A stretch of DNA of 7,333 nucleotides from an uncultured Chitinophagaceae bacterium (GTDB lineage: Bacteria; Bacteroidota; Bacteroidia; Chitinophagales; Chitinophagaceae), in contig CAMLEM010000079.1 in NCBI GenBank assembly GCA_946479005.1, forward strand, positions 1 through 7,333. Reading direction: 5' to 3'. The notes beneath the pieces were generated by a model. The model had not been told where the DNA came from. It saw only the letters and a program-made list of their open reading frames with translations, and searched no databases. The position numbers and the translations under genes are program-made. Shown piece by piece: positions 1 through 7,299 of the stretch. Each line of letters begins with the position of its first letter. Positions within the stretch are counted from its first letter, which is position 1.

Positions 1-1
1 A

Positions 2-1027
2 GGGAAGAATGGTATCCAGGCGGAAGTGATAATGGTGAGGGACTTCGACGAGCTGGAAAAAATGAAGGATGAAGTCAAAGGCAAGATCGTATTCTATGAT
101 TACCGGTTTAAAAATGAATTCATCAACACCTTCCAGGCTTACAGGGACGCATCGCCTTACCGGGGACAGGGGCCCAGCCGTGCCGCGAAATACGGTGCCG
201 TAGCTGTGATCGTACGAAGCCTGAGTCATTCGGTGGACAATAACCCGCATACCGGTTCCACGCGTTATGATTCCAACTATGCTAAGATCCCCGCTGTGGC
301 CATCGGTTTGCGGGATGCGGACTGGCTTTCTTACCAGGTCGCGCTGGGAAAGAAAACGGGCAGCTCCACTCCTTTAAAGATCAGGATGGTCACCAACGGG
401 CATTTTTTGCCTGACGCTACGGGCCACAATGTGATCGGTGAATTGAGAGGCTCTGCTTTTCCCGATCAGATCATTACCGTGGGTGGGCATCTTGACAGCT
501 GGGACAATTGTGAAGGAGCTCACGATGACGGGGCAGGCTGTGTGCAAACCATCGAGATCCTTAGAGCTTTCAGGGCCATTGGCTTCAGGCCCCAGCGCAC
601 CATACGTTTTGTGCTGTTCGCCAACGAAGAGAATGGGCTTCGCGGGGGAAACAAATCTGCAGAGGAGGCCAAAATAAAAAATGAGAAGCACATTCTTGCC
701 ATCGAAAGCGATGCCGGAGGCTTTACGCCACGGTCCCTGGGCCTCACGGGGACGGATGAACAGTTCAAGAAATTCCAGAGCTGGACACCCCTGCTCACGA
801 TGTTCGGCGCTTCGGAACTGGTGAGGGGAGGTGGTGGCGCTGATATTGGCCCGCTGAACCGGGGACTCGGAACACCCACGGCATCGATGAACCCGGATTC
901 GCAACGATATTTCGATATTCATCATTCCGCCACGGATACTTTTGAAACGGTGAATAAACGGGAGCTGGAATTGGGCGCTATCAATATGGCGGCCCTGATC
1001 TACCTCGTGGATAAATACGGGCTTTAA
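2..1027 (+). CDS. M28 family zinc metallopeptidase, carboxypeptidase Q-like (5' end missing)
   Basis: This is the C-terminal part of an M28 exopeptidase resembling carboxypeptidase Q, probably exported, which removes residues from small peptides. The reading frame is open to the left edge. The GTG at 26 lies inside conserved sequence and is not the real start, so any signal peptide is out of view. Numbering from that GTG, residues about 15-115 look like a protease-associated (PA) domain (KGKIVFYDYRF, then AAKYGAVAVIVRS and KIPAVAI). The catalytic domain follows. Putative zinc ligands are His155 in GGHLDSWD, the Asp167-Asp168 pair in GAHDDGAG, Glu202, Asp229 in ESDAGG and the His299-His300 pair in DIHHSATDT. 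Glu201 of NEENG would be the general base. All catalytic motifs are intact. The substrate cannot be told from sequence. The gene converges on argH, and their stop codons overlap by 4 bases. No functional link to arginine synthesis is evident. Confidence 0.9.
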   Translation, partial: GKNGIQAEVIMVRDFDELEKMKDEVKGKIVFYDYRFKNEFINTFQAYRDASPYRGQGPSRAAKYGAVAVIVRSLSHSVDNNPHTGSTRYDSNYAKIPAVAIGLRDADWLSYQVALGKKTGSSTPLKIRMVTNGHFLPDATGHNVIGELRGSAFPDQIITVGGHLDSWDNCEGAHDDGAGCVQTIEILRAFRAIGFRPQRTIRFVLFANEENGLRGGNKSAEEAKIKNEKHILAIESDAGGFTPRSLGLTGTDEQFKKFQSWTPLLTMFGASELVRGGGGADIGPLNRGLGTPTASMNPDSQRYFDIHHSATDTFETVNKRELELGAINMAALIYLVDKYGL

Positions 1028-2361
1028 TTGCCGACAACCAGGGAAGTAACGGCCTCGTGGATCTTCTGAAAGGGAAAGCCTGACAGCACGGCCACCATCT
1101 GTTGCCTGACCTCGCTGTTGTTCAGGTTGCCGATGCTCCCTTCGTGGGTGTGTTTCAGATCCGCCTGGTGGCTGAAATTTCCTTGTTCAATGTCCTTCCC
1201 GATCTTCCTGTAAGCATCCCTGAAAGGCATTCCTTCATTCACCAGCCGGTTCACTTCTTCCACGCTGAAAAGGAATCTGTATTTCTCATCCGAGAGAATG
1301 TCTTTTTTGATCTCAATATGGGAGAGCATCATCTTTACCATAGCGATGCAATTTCCGAGCTGACTGAAAGCGGGGAAGAGATGTTCTTTCAGCAGCTGCA
1401 TATCGCGGTGATAACCCGAAGGCAGATTTGTTGTAAGAATGGTGATCTCGTTAGGGATCGCTTTTATCCTGTTGCAATGCGCGCGCACAAGCTCAAATAC
1501 ATCCGGGTTCTTCTTATGTGGCATAATGCTGCTGCCGGTGGTGAGCTCGTCTGGGAAGCTTATGAAACCAAAGCCCGGGTTGAGATAGAGGCAGGCATCC
1601 ATACTCAGCTTCGACAGGGTGTCTGCCACATTGGCCAGGGCCTGGGCGACAATGCGTTCCGCCTTGCCTCTTCCCATTTGCGCATAAACCACATTGTAAT
1701 TGAGATCTTCAAATCCCAGTAATTCGGTTGTCATCCTGCGATCGATCGGGAAAGAAGATCCATACCCTGCTGCCGAGCCAAGCGGGTTCTTATTCACCAC
1801 ATCAAAAGCCGCGCGAATGGTGATCATATCATCCACCAGGCTTTCTGCATACGCACCAAACCAGAGACCGAACGAGGAAGGCATTGCCAGTTGCAGGTGG
1901 GTATAGCCGGGTAATAAATGGTCTTTGTAAGTTTCACTCTGGGTTTGCAACAATTCAAAAAGGGAATTGATGGACCGGATGAGCTCTCCCAACTGCCCCC
2001 TTAAGAAGAGCTTTATGTCCACCAATACCTGGTCGTTCCGGCTCCTGGCGCTATGGATCTTTTTACCTGTGTCGCCGAGTTTCCTCGTGAGCATCAGCTC
2101 CACCTGTGAATGAACATCTTCAACGCCCGCTTCCAGGGTGAATTCTCCTTTGGAAATATCCTGGTAGATCCATCTCAGCTCAGCCACCAGGGCGGCTGCT
2201 TCTTTCATTTCGAGGAGACCGACCTTTGCCAGCATCATTACGTGAGCGATTGAACCCATCACATCATATTGCGCCAGGTACATATCCATATGCCTGTCGT
2301 TTCCTATGGTGAAGGATTCAACTTCTTTCCGGACCTGCCCGTCTTTTTGCCAAAGTTTCAT
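1024..2361 (-). CDS. argH: Argininosuccinate lyase
   Basis: This cytoplasmic enzyme catalyses the last step of arginine synthesis, splitting argininosuccinate into arginine and fumarate. It belongs to the fumarase/aspartase superfamily and should be a homotetramer, with active sites built from three subunits. The protein has 445 residues, slightly shorter than E. coli ArgH. Three signature regions are present: HSARSRNDQV at 103-112; PGYTHLQ at 151-157 with the Thr154-His155 pair; and the flexible catalytic loop GSSIMPHKKNPD at 276-287 with the Ser277-Ser278 pair. The loop has His282 where many ArgH proteins have Gln, which I take as a lineage variant because related lyases also carry MPHK. 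The start is ATG at 2361, which forms an ATGA overlap with the stop of the upstream deacylase gene and suggests translational coupling. It is the last gene of the operon, and its stop overlaps that of the convergent peptidase gene. No hairpin terminator is obvious at the junction. Confidence 0.96.
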   Translation of the reverse strand: MKLWQKDGQVRKEVESFTIGNDRHMDMYLAQYDVMGSIAHVMMLAKVGLLEMKEAAALVAELRWIYQDISKGEFTLEAGVEDVHSQVELMLTRKLGDTGKKIHSARSRNDQVLVDIKLFLRGQLGELIRSINSLFELLQTQSETYKDHLLPGYTHLQLAMPSSFGLWFGAYAESLVDDMITIRAAFDVVNKNPLGSAAGYGSSFPIDRRMTTELLGFEDLNYNVVYAQMGRGKAERIVAQALANVADTLSKLSMDACLYLNPGFGFISFPDELTTGSSIMPHKKNPDVFELVRAHCNRIKAIPNEITILTTNLPSGYHRDMQLLKEHLFPAFSQLGNCIAMVKMMLSHIEIKKDILSDEKYRFLFSVEEVNRLVNEGMPFRDAYRKIGKDIEQGNFSHQADLKHTHEGSIGNLNNSEVRQQMVAVLSGFPFQKIHEAVTSLVVGN

Positions 2362-3428
2362 AATACCTGGTTTAGGAGTCGTGTATAGATCTCTATTCCC
2401 TCTGCGATCTCATTCACAAAAATATATTCATCGGCAGTATGGCTCCTGGCAGAATCTCCCGGGCCGATCTTCAAAGCCGGAAAAGGCATCAGCGCTTTGT
2501 CGGAAGTGGTGGGTGAACCAAAACACTCCAAACCCAGGCTGATCCCTGCCTGGACGATGGGATGATCAACAGGTATCAATGTTGACCGGAGGCGGGTGCT
2601 CCTTGGAGTCACCTCGCAGCGCGTGGCATTCCTGATCATTTCGATCACTTCCTCGAATGTATAAAGCTCGTTGATCCTGGCATCCACTACGAACCGGCAT
2701 TCTGCCGGCACCACGTTATGGGCCTTATTCGGTGTTTCTATCACGGTTATGCTTAACCGGGAAGTCCCCAGGAGACCGGATGCTTTATCCATTTTTAATT
2801 CACGGATGGCGCGAATGTCATCCATTGCCCGGTACAGGGCGTTTTCACCTTCATTTCGTGCCGCGTGGCCGGCCTTTCCCCTGCTGATGCAATCCAGCAC
2901 CATTAAACCTCTCTCGGCCACGGCCATTTGCATTTTGGTGGGTTCCCCTACAAGGGCGAATGCAATGGGAGGGAGGGCAGGAAGTATGGATTCGATACCG
3001 CCGGTCCCGGAGATCTCCTCTTCAGCCGTGGCGGCAAGGATTAGATTATACTTGAGGTCCTTCGACTCATAGTAATAACGAAAACAACTGATGAGCGAAA
3101 CGAGGGAAGCGCCTGCATCATTGCTTCCCAGCCCCGTGATCCGCCCGTTCTCAATAAAGGGAAGAAAGGGATCCCGTGTATAGGCCGGGTCCGGTTTAAC
3201 GGTATCGTGATGTGAATTGAGCAGTATGGAAGGCTTCTGGGGATCAAAGCTCTTATTCCTCGCAACGACATTATTGCCACTGCGACTGGTTTCAATGCCC
3301 ACCGAATCGAAGAATTTTTCAAGCAGGGTAGCGGTTCCGGATTCCTCCCTGCTAAAAGAAGGAATGGCGATCAGGCCTTTCAGCAGTTCCACCGCTTCCC
3401 CGGTCAGTATTTTAAAATGTTCAGCCAT
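2358..3428 (-). CDS. argE: M20 family N-acyl-citrulline/ornithine deacylase (ArgE-type)
   Basis: This M20 di-zinc hydrolase removes the N-acyl group from the pathway intermediate. Because the operon encodes an N-acyl-ornithine transcarbamylase, the expected substrate is N-acyl-citrulline, probably N-succinyl-citrulline, rather than N-acetylornithine; that is inference from context. The protein has 356 residues. Metal and catalytic residues are all visible: His73 and Asp75 in HHDTV, bridging Asp104 in GSNDAGAS, catalytic Glu137 and ligand Glu138 in TAEEEISG, Glu162 in VGEPTK, and His330 in SHTADEY. Residues about 175-285 form the smaller dimerisation domain typical of the family, with SRGKAGHAAR at its start. 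ATG at 3428 overlaps the end of argB by 8 bases. The stop overlaps the argH start as ATGA. M20 proteins are easily mislabelled as DapE, LysK or peptidase, but position between argB and argH makes the arginine role firm. Confidence 0.92.
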   Translation of the reverse strand: MAEHFKILTGEAVELLKGLIAIPSFSREESGTATLLEKFFDSVGIETSRSGNNVVARNKSFDPQKPSILLNSHHDTVKPDPAYTRDPFLPFIENGRITGLGSNDAGASLVSLISCFRYYYESKDLKYNLILAATAEEEISGTGGIESILPALPPIAFALVGEPTKMQMAVAERGLMVLDCISRGKAGHAARNEGENALYRAMDDIRAIRELKMDKASGLLGTSRLSITVIETPNKAHNVVPAECRFVVDARINELYTFEEVIEMIRNATRCEVTPRSTRLRSTLIPVDHPIVQAGISLGLECFGSPTTSDKALMPFPALKIGPGDSARSHTADEYIFVNEIAEGIEIYTRLLNQVL

Positions 3429-4206
3429 TCCTTATGGTCGTTCCTTTTTTTCCTTCCAGCAACCCCCTGAGTTCTGATGCTTTGCCGATCACTACGCGGG
3501 ACACCCTGTTCTGAACGGCATCGAATGCATTATCCAGTTTGGGGATCATCCCCGCAAAGATCCTGTTTTGAGATCTCAGGTCCTGATAAATCGTCCTTGT
3601 CAATTCCGGTATAAGCGTGTTTTCATCATTTATATCTGTAAGCACGCCGGCTTTTTCAAATAGGAAAACCAGCGTGGTTTCAAAAGTTTTGCTTAGTGAA
3701 AATGCGAGTTCCCGCGCGATTGTATCTGCATTCGTATTCAGGAGCTGCCCTTTATTGTCGTGGGTGAGCGGTGCAAAAACGGGGCAAAGCCCAAGACCCA
3801 GCAGCTGTGTAATGAATGTGCTGTTGACCTCATCAACATCACCCACATAACCATAGTCGATCGTTGGATGTTCTCTTTTACGGGACCGGATTGCATTTCC
3901 GTCGGCGCCGGTCAGTCCCAGGGAACGGCAGCCATTGGCCTGGAGCCTGGCTACGATATTTTTGTTGATCCTGCCCGCATATACCATCGTGGCGATCTCC
4001 AGTGTAGCGGCATCCGTGATCCTCCTGCCTTCCACCACCTGTTGCGGCACACCCAGCTTTTCTGCCATTTGAGTGGCCAGTTTCCCGCCGCCGTGTACGA
4101 GGATCTTTTTTTCCCCGATGGAGGCGAACTCCTCCAGGAAAGCAGAAAGCGCGGATTCATCATCGATGATATGGCCCCCGATCTTTATGATATACAGCTT
4201 ATCCAT
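3421..4206 (-). CDS. argB: N-acetyl/N-succinyl-glutamate kinase
   Basis: This amino-acid kinase family enzyme phosphorylates the side-chain carboxylate of N-acyl-glutamate with ATP, the second step of the pathway. It has 261 residues, close to the E. coli enzyme. Visible features are Lys8 in IIKIGG, the glycine-rich HGGGK loop at 38-42, Arg62 in GRRITDA, LNTNAD at 156-161 (Asn157/Asn159 and Asp161 contact substrate and nucleotide), and Lys223 in GMIPKL near the C-terminus. The protein begins directly at the first beta strand and lacks the N-terminal helix found in arginine-sensitive hexameric kinases, so feedback inhibition by arginine at this step is not expected. Whether it takes acetyl- or succinyl-glutamate cannot be read from the sequence; succinyl is suggested by the neighbouring transcarbamylase. 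The start ATG at 4206 overlaps the end of the transcarbamylase gene by 8 bases, and its own end overlaps the deacylase start by 8 bases. Confidence 0.95.
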   Translation of the reverse strand: MDKLYIIKIGGHIIDDESALSAFLEEFASIGEKKILVHGGGKLATQMAEKLGVPQQVVEGRRITDAATLEIATMVYAGRINKNIVARLQANGCRSLGLTGADGNAIRSRKREHPTIDYGYVGDVDEVNSTFITQLLGLGLCPVFAPLTHDNKGQLLNTNADTIARELAFSLSKTFETTLVFLFEKAGVLTDINDENTLIPELTRTIYQDLRSQNRIFAGMIPKLDNAFDAVQNRVSRVVIGKASELRGLLEGKKGTTIRNG

Positions 4207-5152
4207 TGCTTCGAAGGATCCCGGCGAGTACGGCCTGCGCTGCCCAGACCCTGTTTCCTGCCTGTGTGGTCACAAGACTATTGGGACTGTCGAGCACTTC
4301 GTCGCTCAGCTCCACATTTCTCCTGACGGGCAGGCAGTGCATCACGCGGGCATTATTGGTCGTTTTCAATTTTTCATTGGTGAGCATCCATTCGGGGTCG
4401 TTGGAATAGATCTTCCCATAATCATTGAAAGTGCTCCAGTTCTTTACATAAACGAAGTCTGCACCTTCAAGAGCCTGGTCCTGGTTATGGATGATCCGGG
4501 CACCATTGATGAATTCTGTGTGAAGCTCATAGTCCTCGGGATGAGTGATCACGAAATCTGCCCTGTTCCAGGCGGTCATCCATTGAGCAAAGCTATTGGC
4601 CACACATTGCGGAAGCGGTTTTACGTGAGGCGCCCAGGTAAGTACCACTTTGGGTTTTTCTTTTTTCAGTGACTCTGTGATGGTCACCAGGTCGGCCAGT
4701 GACTGTAGCGGGTGCAGGGTCGCGCTCTCAAGGCTAACCACGGGGATCCCTGCATAGCGAATGAACTGGTTAATGTAAAGCTCACTGTAATCATATTCCC
4801 TGTTCTGCAGGGAGGGGAAGGTGCGGATGGCGAGGACGTCGAAGTATTTGCCAAAAACGGGTGCCGCGTCCTTCACGTGTTCCACCGTTGTGCCGCTCAT
4901 AATCGCTTCATCTTCGAATTCAAGCGCCCAGCCCTCGGATCCCACGTTGAACAGCAGGCACTCCATTCCCAGTTGCTGGGCCGCTATTTGTGTGCTGATG
5001 CGGGTTCGCATACTCGGGTTGAGAAAAAGACAACCGATCCTCTTATTCTTCCCCAGGGTGGAATCGGAGAACGGGTCTTTCTTATAGGCAAGCGCCCGGG
5101 CAACCAGGGCGTCCAGGTCCGGAACATCTTTAACTGAAATTAAATTTTTCAT
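4199..5152 (-). CDS. argF': N-acyl-ornithine (probably N-succinylornithine) carbamoyltransferase
   Basis: This enzyme transfers the carbamoyl group of carbamoyl phosphate to N-acyl-ornithine, giving N-acyl-citrulline; it is expected to be a cytoplasmic trimer. I chose ATG at 5152 (317 residues), because the protein then begins MKNLISVKDV like the Bacteroides fragilis enzyme as I recall it, and the key residues fall at the same numbers. An upstream in-frame ATG at 5167 would add five residues and overlap argD. Carbamoyl-phosphate motifs are SMRTR at 47-51, HPLQ at 147-150 and HCLPVRR at 272-278. The proline-containing loop APHVKPLPQ marks the acyl-ornithine subfamily rather than classical ArgF. 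The position that sets acetyl versus succinyl preference (Glu92 in the Xanthomonas enzyme, Pro90 in B. fragilis) is Val90 here, favouring succinyl. The start lies 4 bases after the argD stop. The symbol follows Xanthomonas usage. Confidence 0.93.
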   Translation of the reverse strand: MKNLISVKDVPDLDALVARALAYKKDPFSDSTLGKNKRIGCLFLNPSMRTRISTQIAAQQLGMECLLFNVGSEGWALEFEDEAIMSGTTVEHVKDAAPVFGKYFDVLAIRTFPSLQNREYDYSELYINQFIRYAGIPVVSLESATLHPLQSLADLVTITESLKKEKPKVVLTWAPHVKPLPQCVANSFAQWMTAWNRADFVITHPEDYELHTEFINGARIIHNQDQALEGADFVYVKNWSTFNDYGKIYSNDPEWMLTNEKLKTTNNARVMHCLPVRRNVELSDEVLDSPNSLVTTQAGNRVWAAQAVLAGILRSNG

Positions 5153-5156
5153 TCGG

Positions 5157-6314
5157 TCAGGAGGCATTTGAAGGGGATTCCATCAATTCGATTTCCTCAC
5201 GCAATCCGTCAATGAACTGTTCAGCGTCCCTTTTCTTTAAAGCGAGGGAAGGTAGAAGCCGGATCACATTGGGCTTCGCTTCTCCCGTAAATATTTTCTG
5301 GTTGTAAAGCAGGTTCTTTTTGAGGGCGACGAGCTCTTCCGGTACATCAAATCCTATCATTAATCCACGGCCCCGGGCATTCTTCAGCTGCACGATATTT
5401 TCGATCTGGTCGCGGAGGTATTTTCCTGTCATCACGGCATTACCCATCAGTTTCTCTTCTTCGATAACCTCCAGCACCGCGAGGGCTGCCGCGCAGGCCA
5501 AATGGTTTCCGCCAAAGGTGGTACCCAGCTGGAAATGCCGGGGCCTGAATTTCGGGGAGATCAGGATGCCCGCTACAGGAAAACCATTTCCCATTCCTTT
5601 GGCCATCGAGTAGATATCCGCATTAACACCCGCAAAATCGTGACTGAAGAATTTGCCGCTCCTGCCGTAGCCACATTGAACCGCATCGGCAATATAGACG
5701 GCACCGTATTCATCACAAAGCGACCGTATCTTTTGCAAAAAGCCATCTTCAGCCACATTGATGCCGCCCACGCCCTGTATCCCTTCCACGATAACGGAGG
5801 AGATCTCCTTCCCCTGTTGGGCGAAGCATTCTTCGAGGGCTTCTTCATCATTGAAAGGCAGGAAGATCACATTTTCATTCTCATTAACCGGTGCCGAATA
5901 GGCCGGGTTATCCGTCACTGCCACTGCCAGGGAGGTCCTCCCGTGAAAGGCTTTTGAAAAAGCAACGATCTTCTTTCTTCCATTTTGAAAGGAGGCGAGT
6001 TTCAGGGCATTCTCATTGGCCTCGGCACCGCTGTTACAGAGGAAAAGCTGGTAATCTTCCTTTCCGGAAACCCTGCCCAGCCGCGTCGCGAGTTCCTCCT
6101 GGATCGGGATCCTGATGGAATTCGAATAAAAGGCGATCTTCTTCAGCTGGTCTTCCAGCCTTTCTACCCAGTGGGGGTGGCAATGACCGATGCTGATCAC
6201 GGCGTGCCCGCCATAAAGATCGAGGTATTGTTCCCCTTTCTCATCCCATACATAGGATCCCTTCGCTTTTACGATATTGATATCCTGGATGGGGTAAACG
6301 TCAAATAGTTTCAT
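5157..6314 (-). CDS. argD: N-acyl-ornithine aminotransferase (class III, PLP-dependent)
   Basis: This class III aminotransferase converts N-acyl-glutamate semialdehyde to N-acyl-ornithine with glutamate as amino donor. It has 385 residues. Visible features are YGGHAVISIGHCHP at 34-47, the phosphate-binding NSGAEANE at 94-101, FHGRT at 123-127, Asp210 in IADAVQCGYGRSG (pairs with the PLP ring nitrogen), Lys239 in YSMAKGMGNG (Schiff base with PLP), GTTFGGNHLACAA at 264-276 and IRLLPSLAL with Arg352 near the end. Two places depart from the textbook family pattern. EGIQGVGG at 177-184 has Val where ornithine and acetylornithine aminotransferases usually have the gating Glu, and DAVQ has Ala for the usual Glu. 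Both may be normal for Bacteroidota and for succinylated substrates. The start is ATG at 6314, 4 bases after the argC stop, with no Shine-Dalgarno motif. Confidence 0.94.
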   Translation of the reverse strand: MKLFDVYPIQDINIVKAKGSYVWDEKGEQYLDLYGGHAVISIGHCHPHWVERLEDQLKKIAFYSNSIRIPIQEELATRLGRVSGKEDYQLFLCNSGAEANENALKLASFQNGRKKIVAFSKAFHGRTSLAVAVTDNPAYSAPVNENENVIFLPFNDEEALEECFAQQGKEISSVIVEGIQGVGGINVAEDGFLQKIRSLCDEYGAVYIADAVQCGYGRSGKFFSHDFAGVNADIYSMAKGMGNGFPVAGILISPKFRPRHFQLGTTFGGNHLACAAALAVLEVIEEEKLMGNAVMTGKYLRDQIENIVQLKNARGRGLMIGFDVPEELVALKKNLLYNQKIFTGEAKPNVIRLLPSLALKKRDAEQFIDGLREEIELMESPSNAS

Positions 6315-6318
6315 TGGA

Positions 6319-7299
6319 TCAGAAGTAATTTGCTTTTAGTTGCAAGCCCGCCCGTTCATCCAGGCCAAACATCAGGTTCATATTTTGCACGGCTTGTCCC
6401 GATGCACCTTTTAAGAGATTATCGATCGCGGAATGTATCACCAGTTTTGTACCAGCTTTTTCCAGGTGGATCAATGCCCGGTTGGTATTCACCACCTGCT
6501 TTAAGAAAATGGATTCCCGGCTCAAACGGGTAAACGGATCGCCGGCATAGAAATCTTCATAGAGCTTGTTCAACACACCGAGCGGCTCGGGGCAGGAAAG
6601 CGTGGAGCTCGTGAATATGCCCCTGGTAAAATCTCCCCGCCAGGGAACAAAATTCAATTCCAGCCTGACGCCCGGCTGCAGTTTCTTCAGGGATTCATTC
6701 ACTTCACCAAGATGCTGGTGGGTAAGTGTTTTGTAAGCCTGGATATTATTCTCTCTCCAGCTGAAATGAGAGGTTTGAGATAAGGACTGACCCGCACCTG
6801 TGGAGCCTGTAATGCCGGTGGTATAGATCTCGCTGAGAAGACCCGCCTTTGCCAGCGGCAACAGGGCCAGTTGGATGGAAGTGGCAAAACAGCCGGGGTT
6901 TGCCAGGTTCTTCGCTTTCCGGATCTCTTCCCGGTTCAGTTCAGGGAGGCCGTAAACGAATTTTCTCTTTCCGATCACCGAATTTTCGGCCAGACGAAAA
7001 TCATTGGCAAGGTCAATGATCCGGACGTTCTCGTCTATCTCGTGCCCCGACAGGAATTTTCGCGATTCCCCGTGACCGAGGCAGAGAAAAAGAAGATCGA
7101 TCCCCGAACCCACCTCGTTGGAGAACACAAGCTCCGTTTCACCAAACAGATCGTGGTGCACGGCGTAAACGGGCTGCCCCGCGTGGCTGCGGCTATGAAT
7201 AAAAGATACAGATACACCCGGGTGATGGATCAATAAACGGATCAATTCACCACCCGTGTAACCTGCTCCACCGATGATACCGGCCTTAATTTTTTTCAT
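6319..7299 (-). CDS. argC: N-acetyl/N-succinyl-gamma-glutamyl-phosphate reductase
   Basis: This NADPH-dependent reductase converts N-acyl-glutamyl phosphate to the semialdehyde, the third step of the pathway. It has 326 residues, about the usual length for this type. The N-terminal Rossmann fold shows GIIGGAGYTGGEL at 7-19. The catalytic cysteine is Cys137 in NPGCFATS, which forms the thioester intermediate. GITGSTGAG at 160-168 and HFSWRENN at 176-183 belong to the catalytic domain, followed by THQHLGE with His192 and His194, one of which should be the acid/base histidine. DFTRGIF at 221-227 is the conserved segment towards the C-terminus. ATG at 7299 is the natural start because the Rossmann strand begins immediately. 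The upstream gene's frame overlaps this start by 14 bases, so argC is probably translated from an mRNA that begins further upstream. No promoter is visible in the 34 bases before the start. Confidence 0.95.
   Translation of the reverse strand: MKKIKAGIIGGAGYTGGELIRLLIHHPGVSVSFIHSRSHAGQPVYAVHHDLFGETELVFSNEVGSGIDLLFLCLGHGESRKFLSGHEIDENVRIIDLANDFRLAENSVIGKRKFVYGLPELNREEIRKAKNLANPGCFATSIQLALLPLAKAGLLSEIYTTGITGSTGAGQSLSQTSHFSWRENNIQAYKTLTHQHLGEVNESLKKLQPGVRLELNFVPWRGDFTRGIFTSSTLSCPEPLGVLNKLYEDFYAGDPFTRLSRESIFLKQVVNTNRALIHLEKAGTKLVIHSAIDNLLKGASGQAVQNMNLMFGLDERAGLQLKANYF

Noticed and set aside
26..28. GTG at 26 as the start of the peptidase gene
   Set aside because: The frame is open and protein-like (GKNGIQAE) back to the window edge, and a start here would leave out the N-terminal part of the PA region and any signal peptide.
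374..925. 183-codon minus-strand frame opposite the M28 peptidase
   Set aside because: It spans the antisense of all the peptidase catalytic motifs and has no recognisable domain; treated as a shadow.
1003..1062. Ten-base direct repeat CCTCGTGGAT at 1003-1012 and 1053-1062 flanking the convergent stops
   Set aside because: It is short and lies in two coding regions read on opposite strands, with no insertion or symmetry around it; best explained by chance.
1102..1722. 206-codon open frame on the plus strand, antisense to argH
   Set aside because: It lies entirely within a conserved, motif-complete argH on the other strand, has no recognisable domain, and is the kind of shadow frame that codon bias produces.
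3760..4672. Overlapping plus-strand frames of 188 and 199 codons opposite argB and the transcarbamylase
   Set aside because: Both are antisense to well-conserved enzymes, overlap each other in different frames and show no protein-like motifs.
5153..5167. Earlier ATG at 5167 for the transcarbamylase, giving five extra residues (MPPDR)
   Set aside because: It would overlap argD by 11 bases, and the extra residues have no counterpart in the B. fragilis enzyme, which begins at the position equivalent to 5152.
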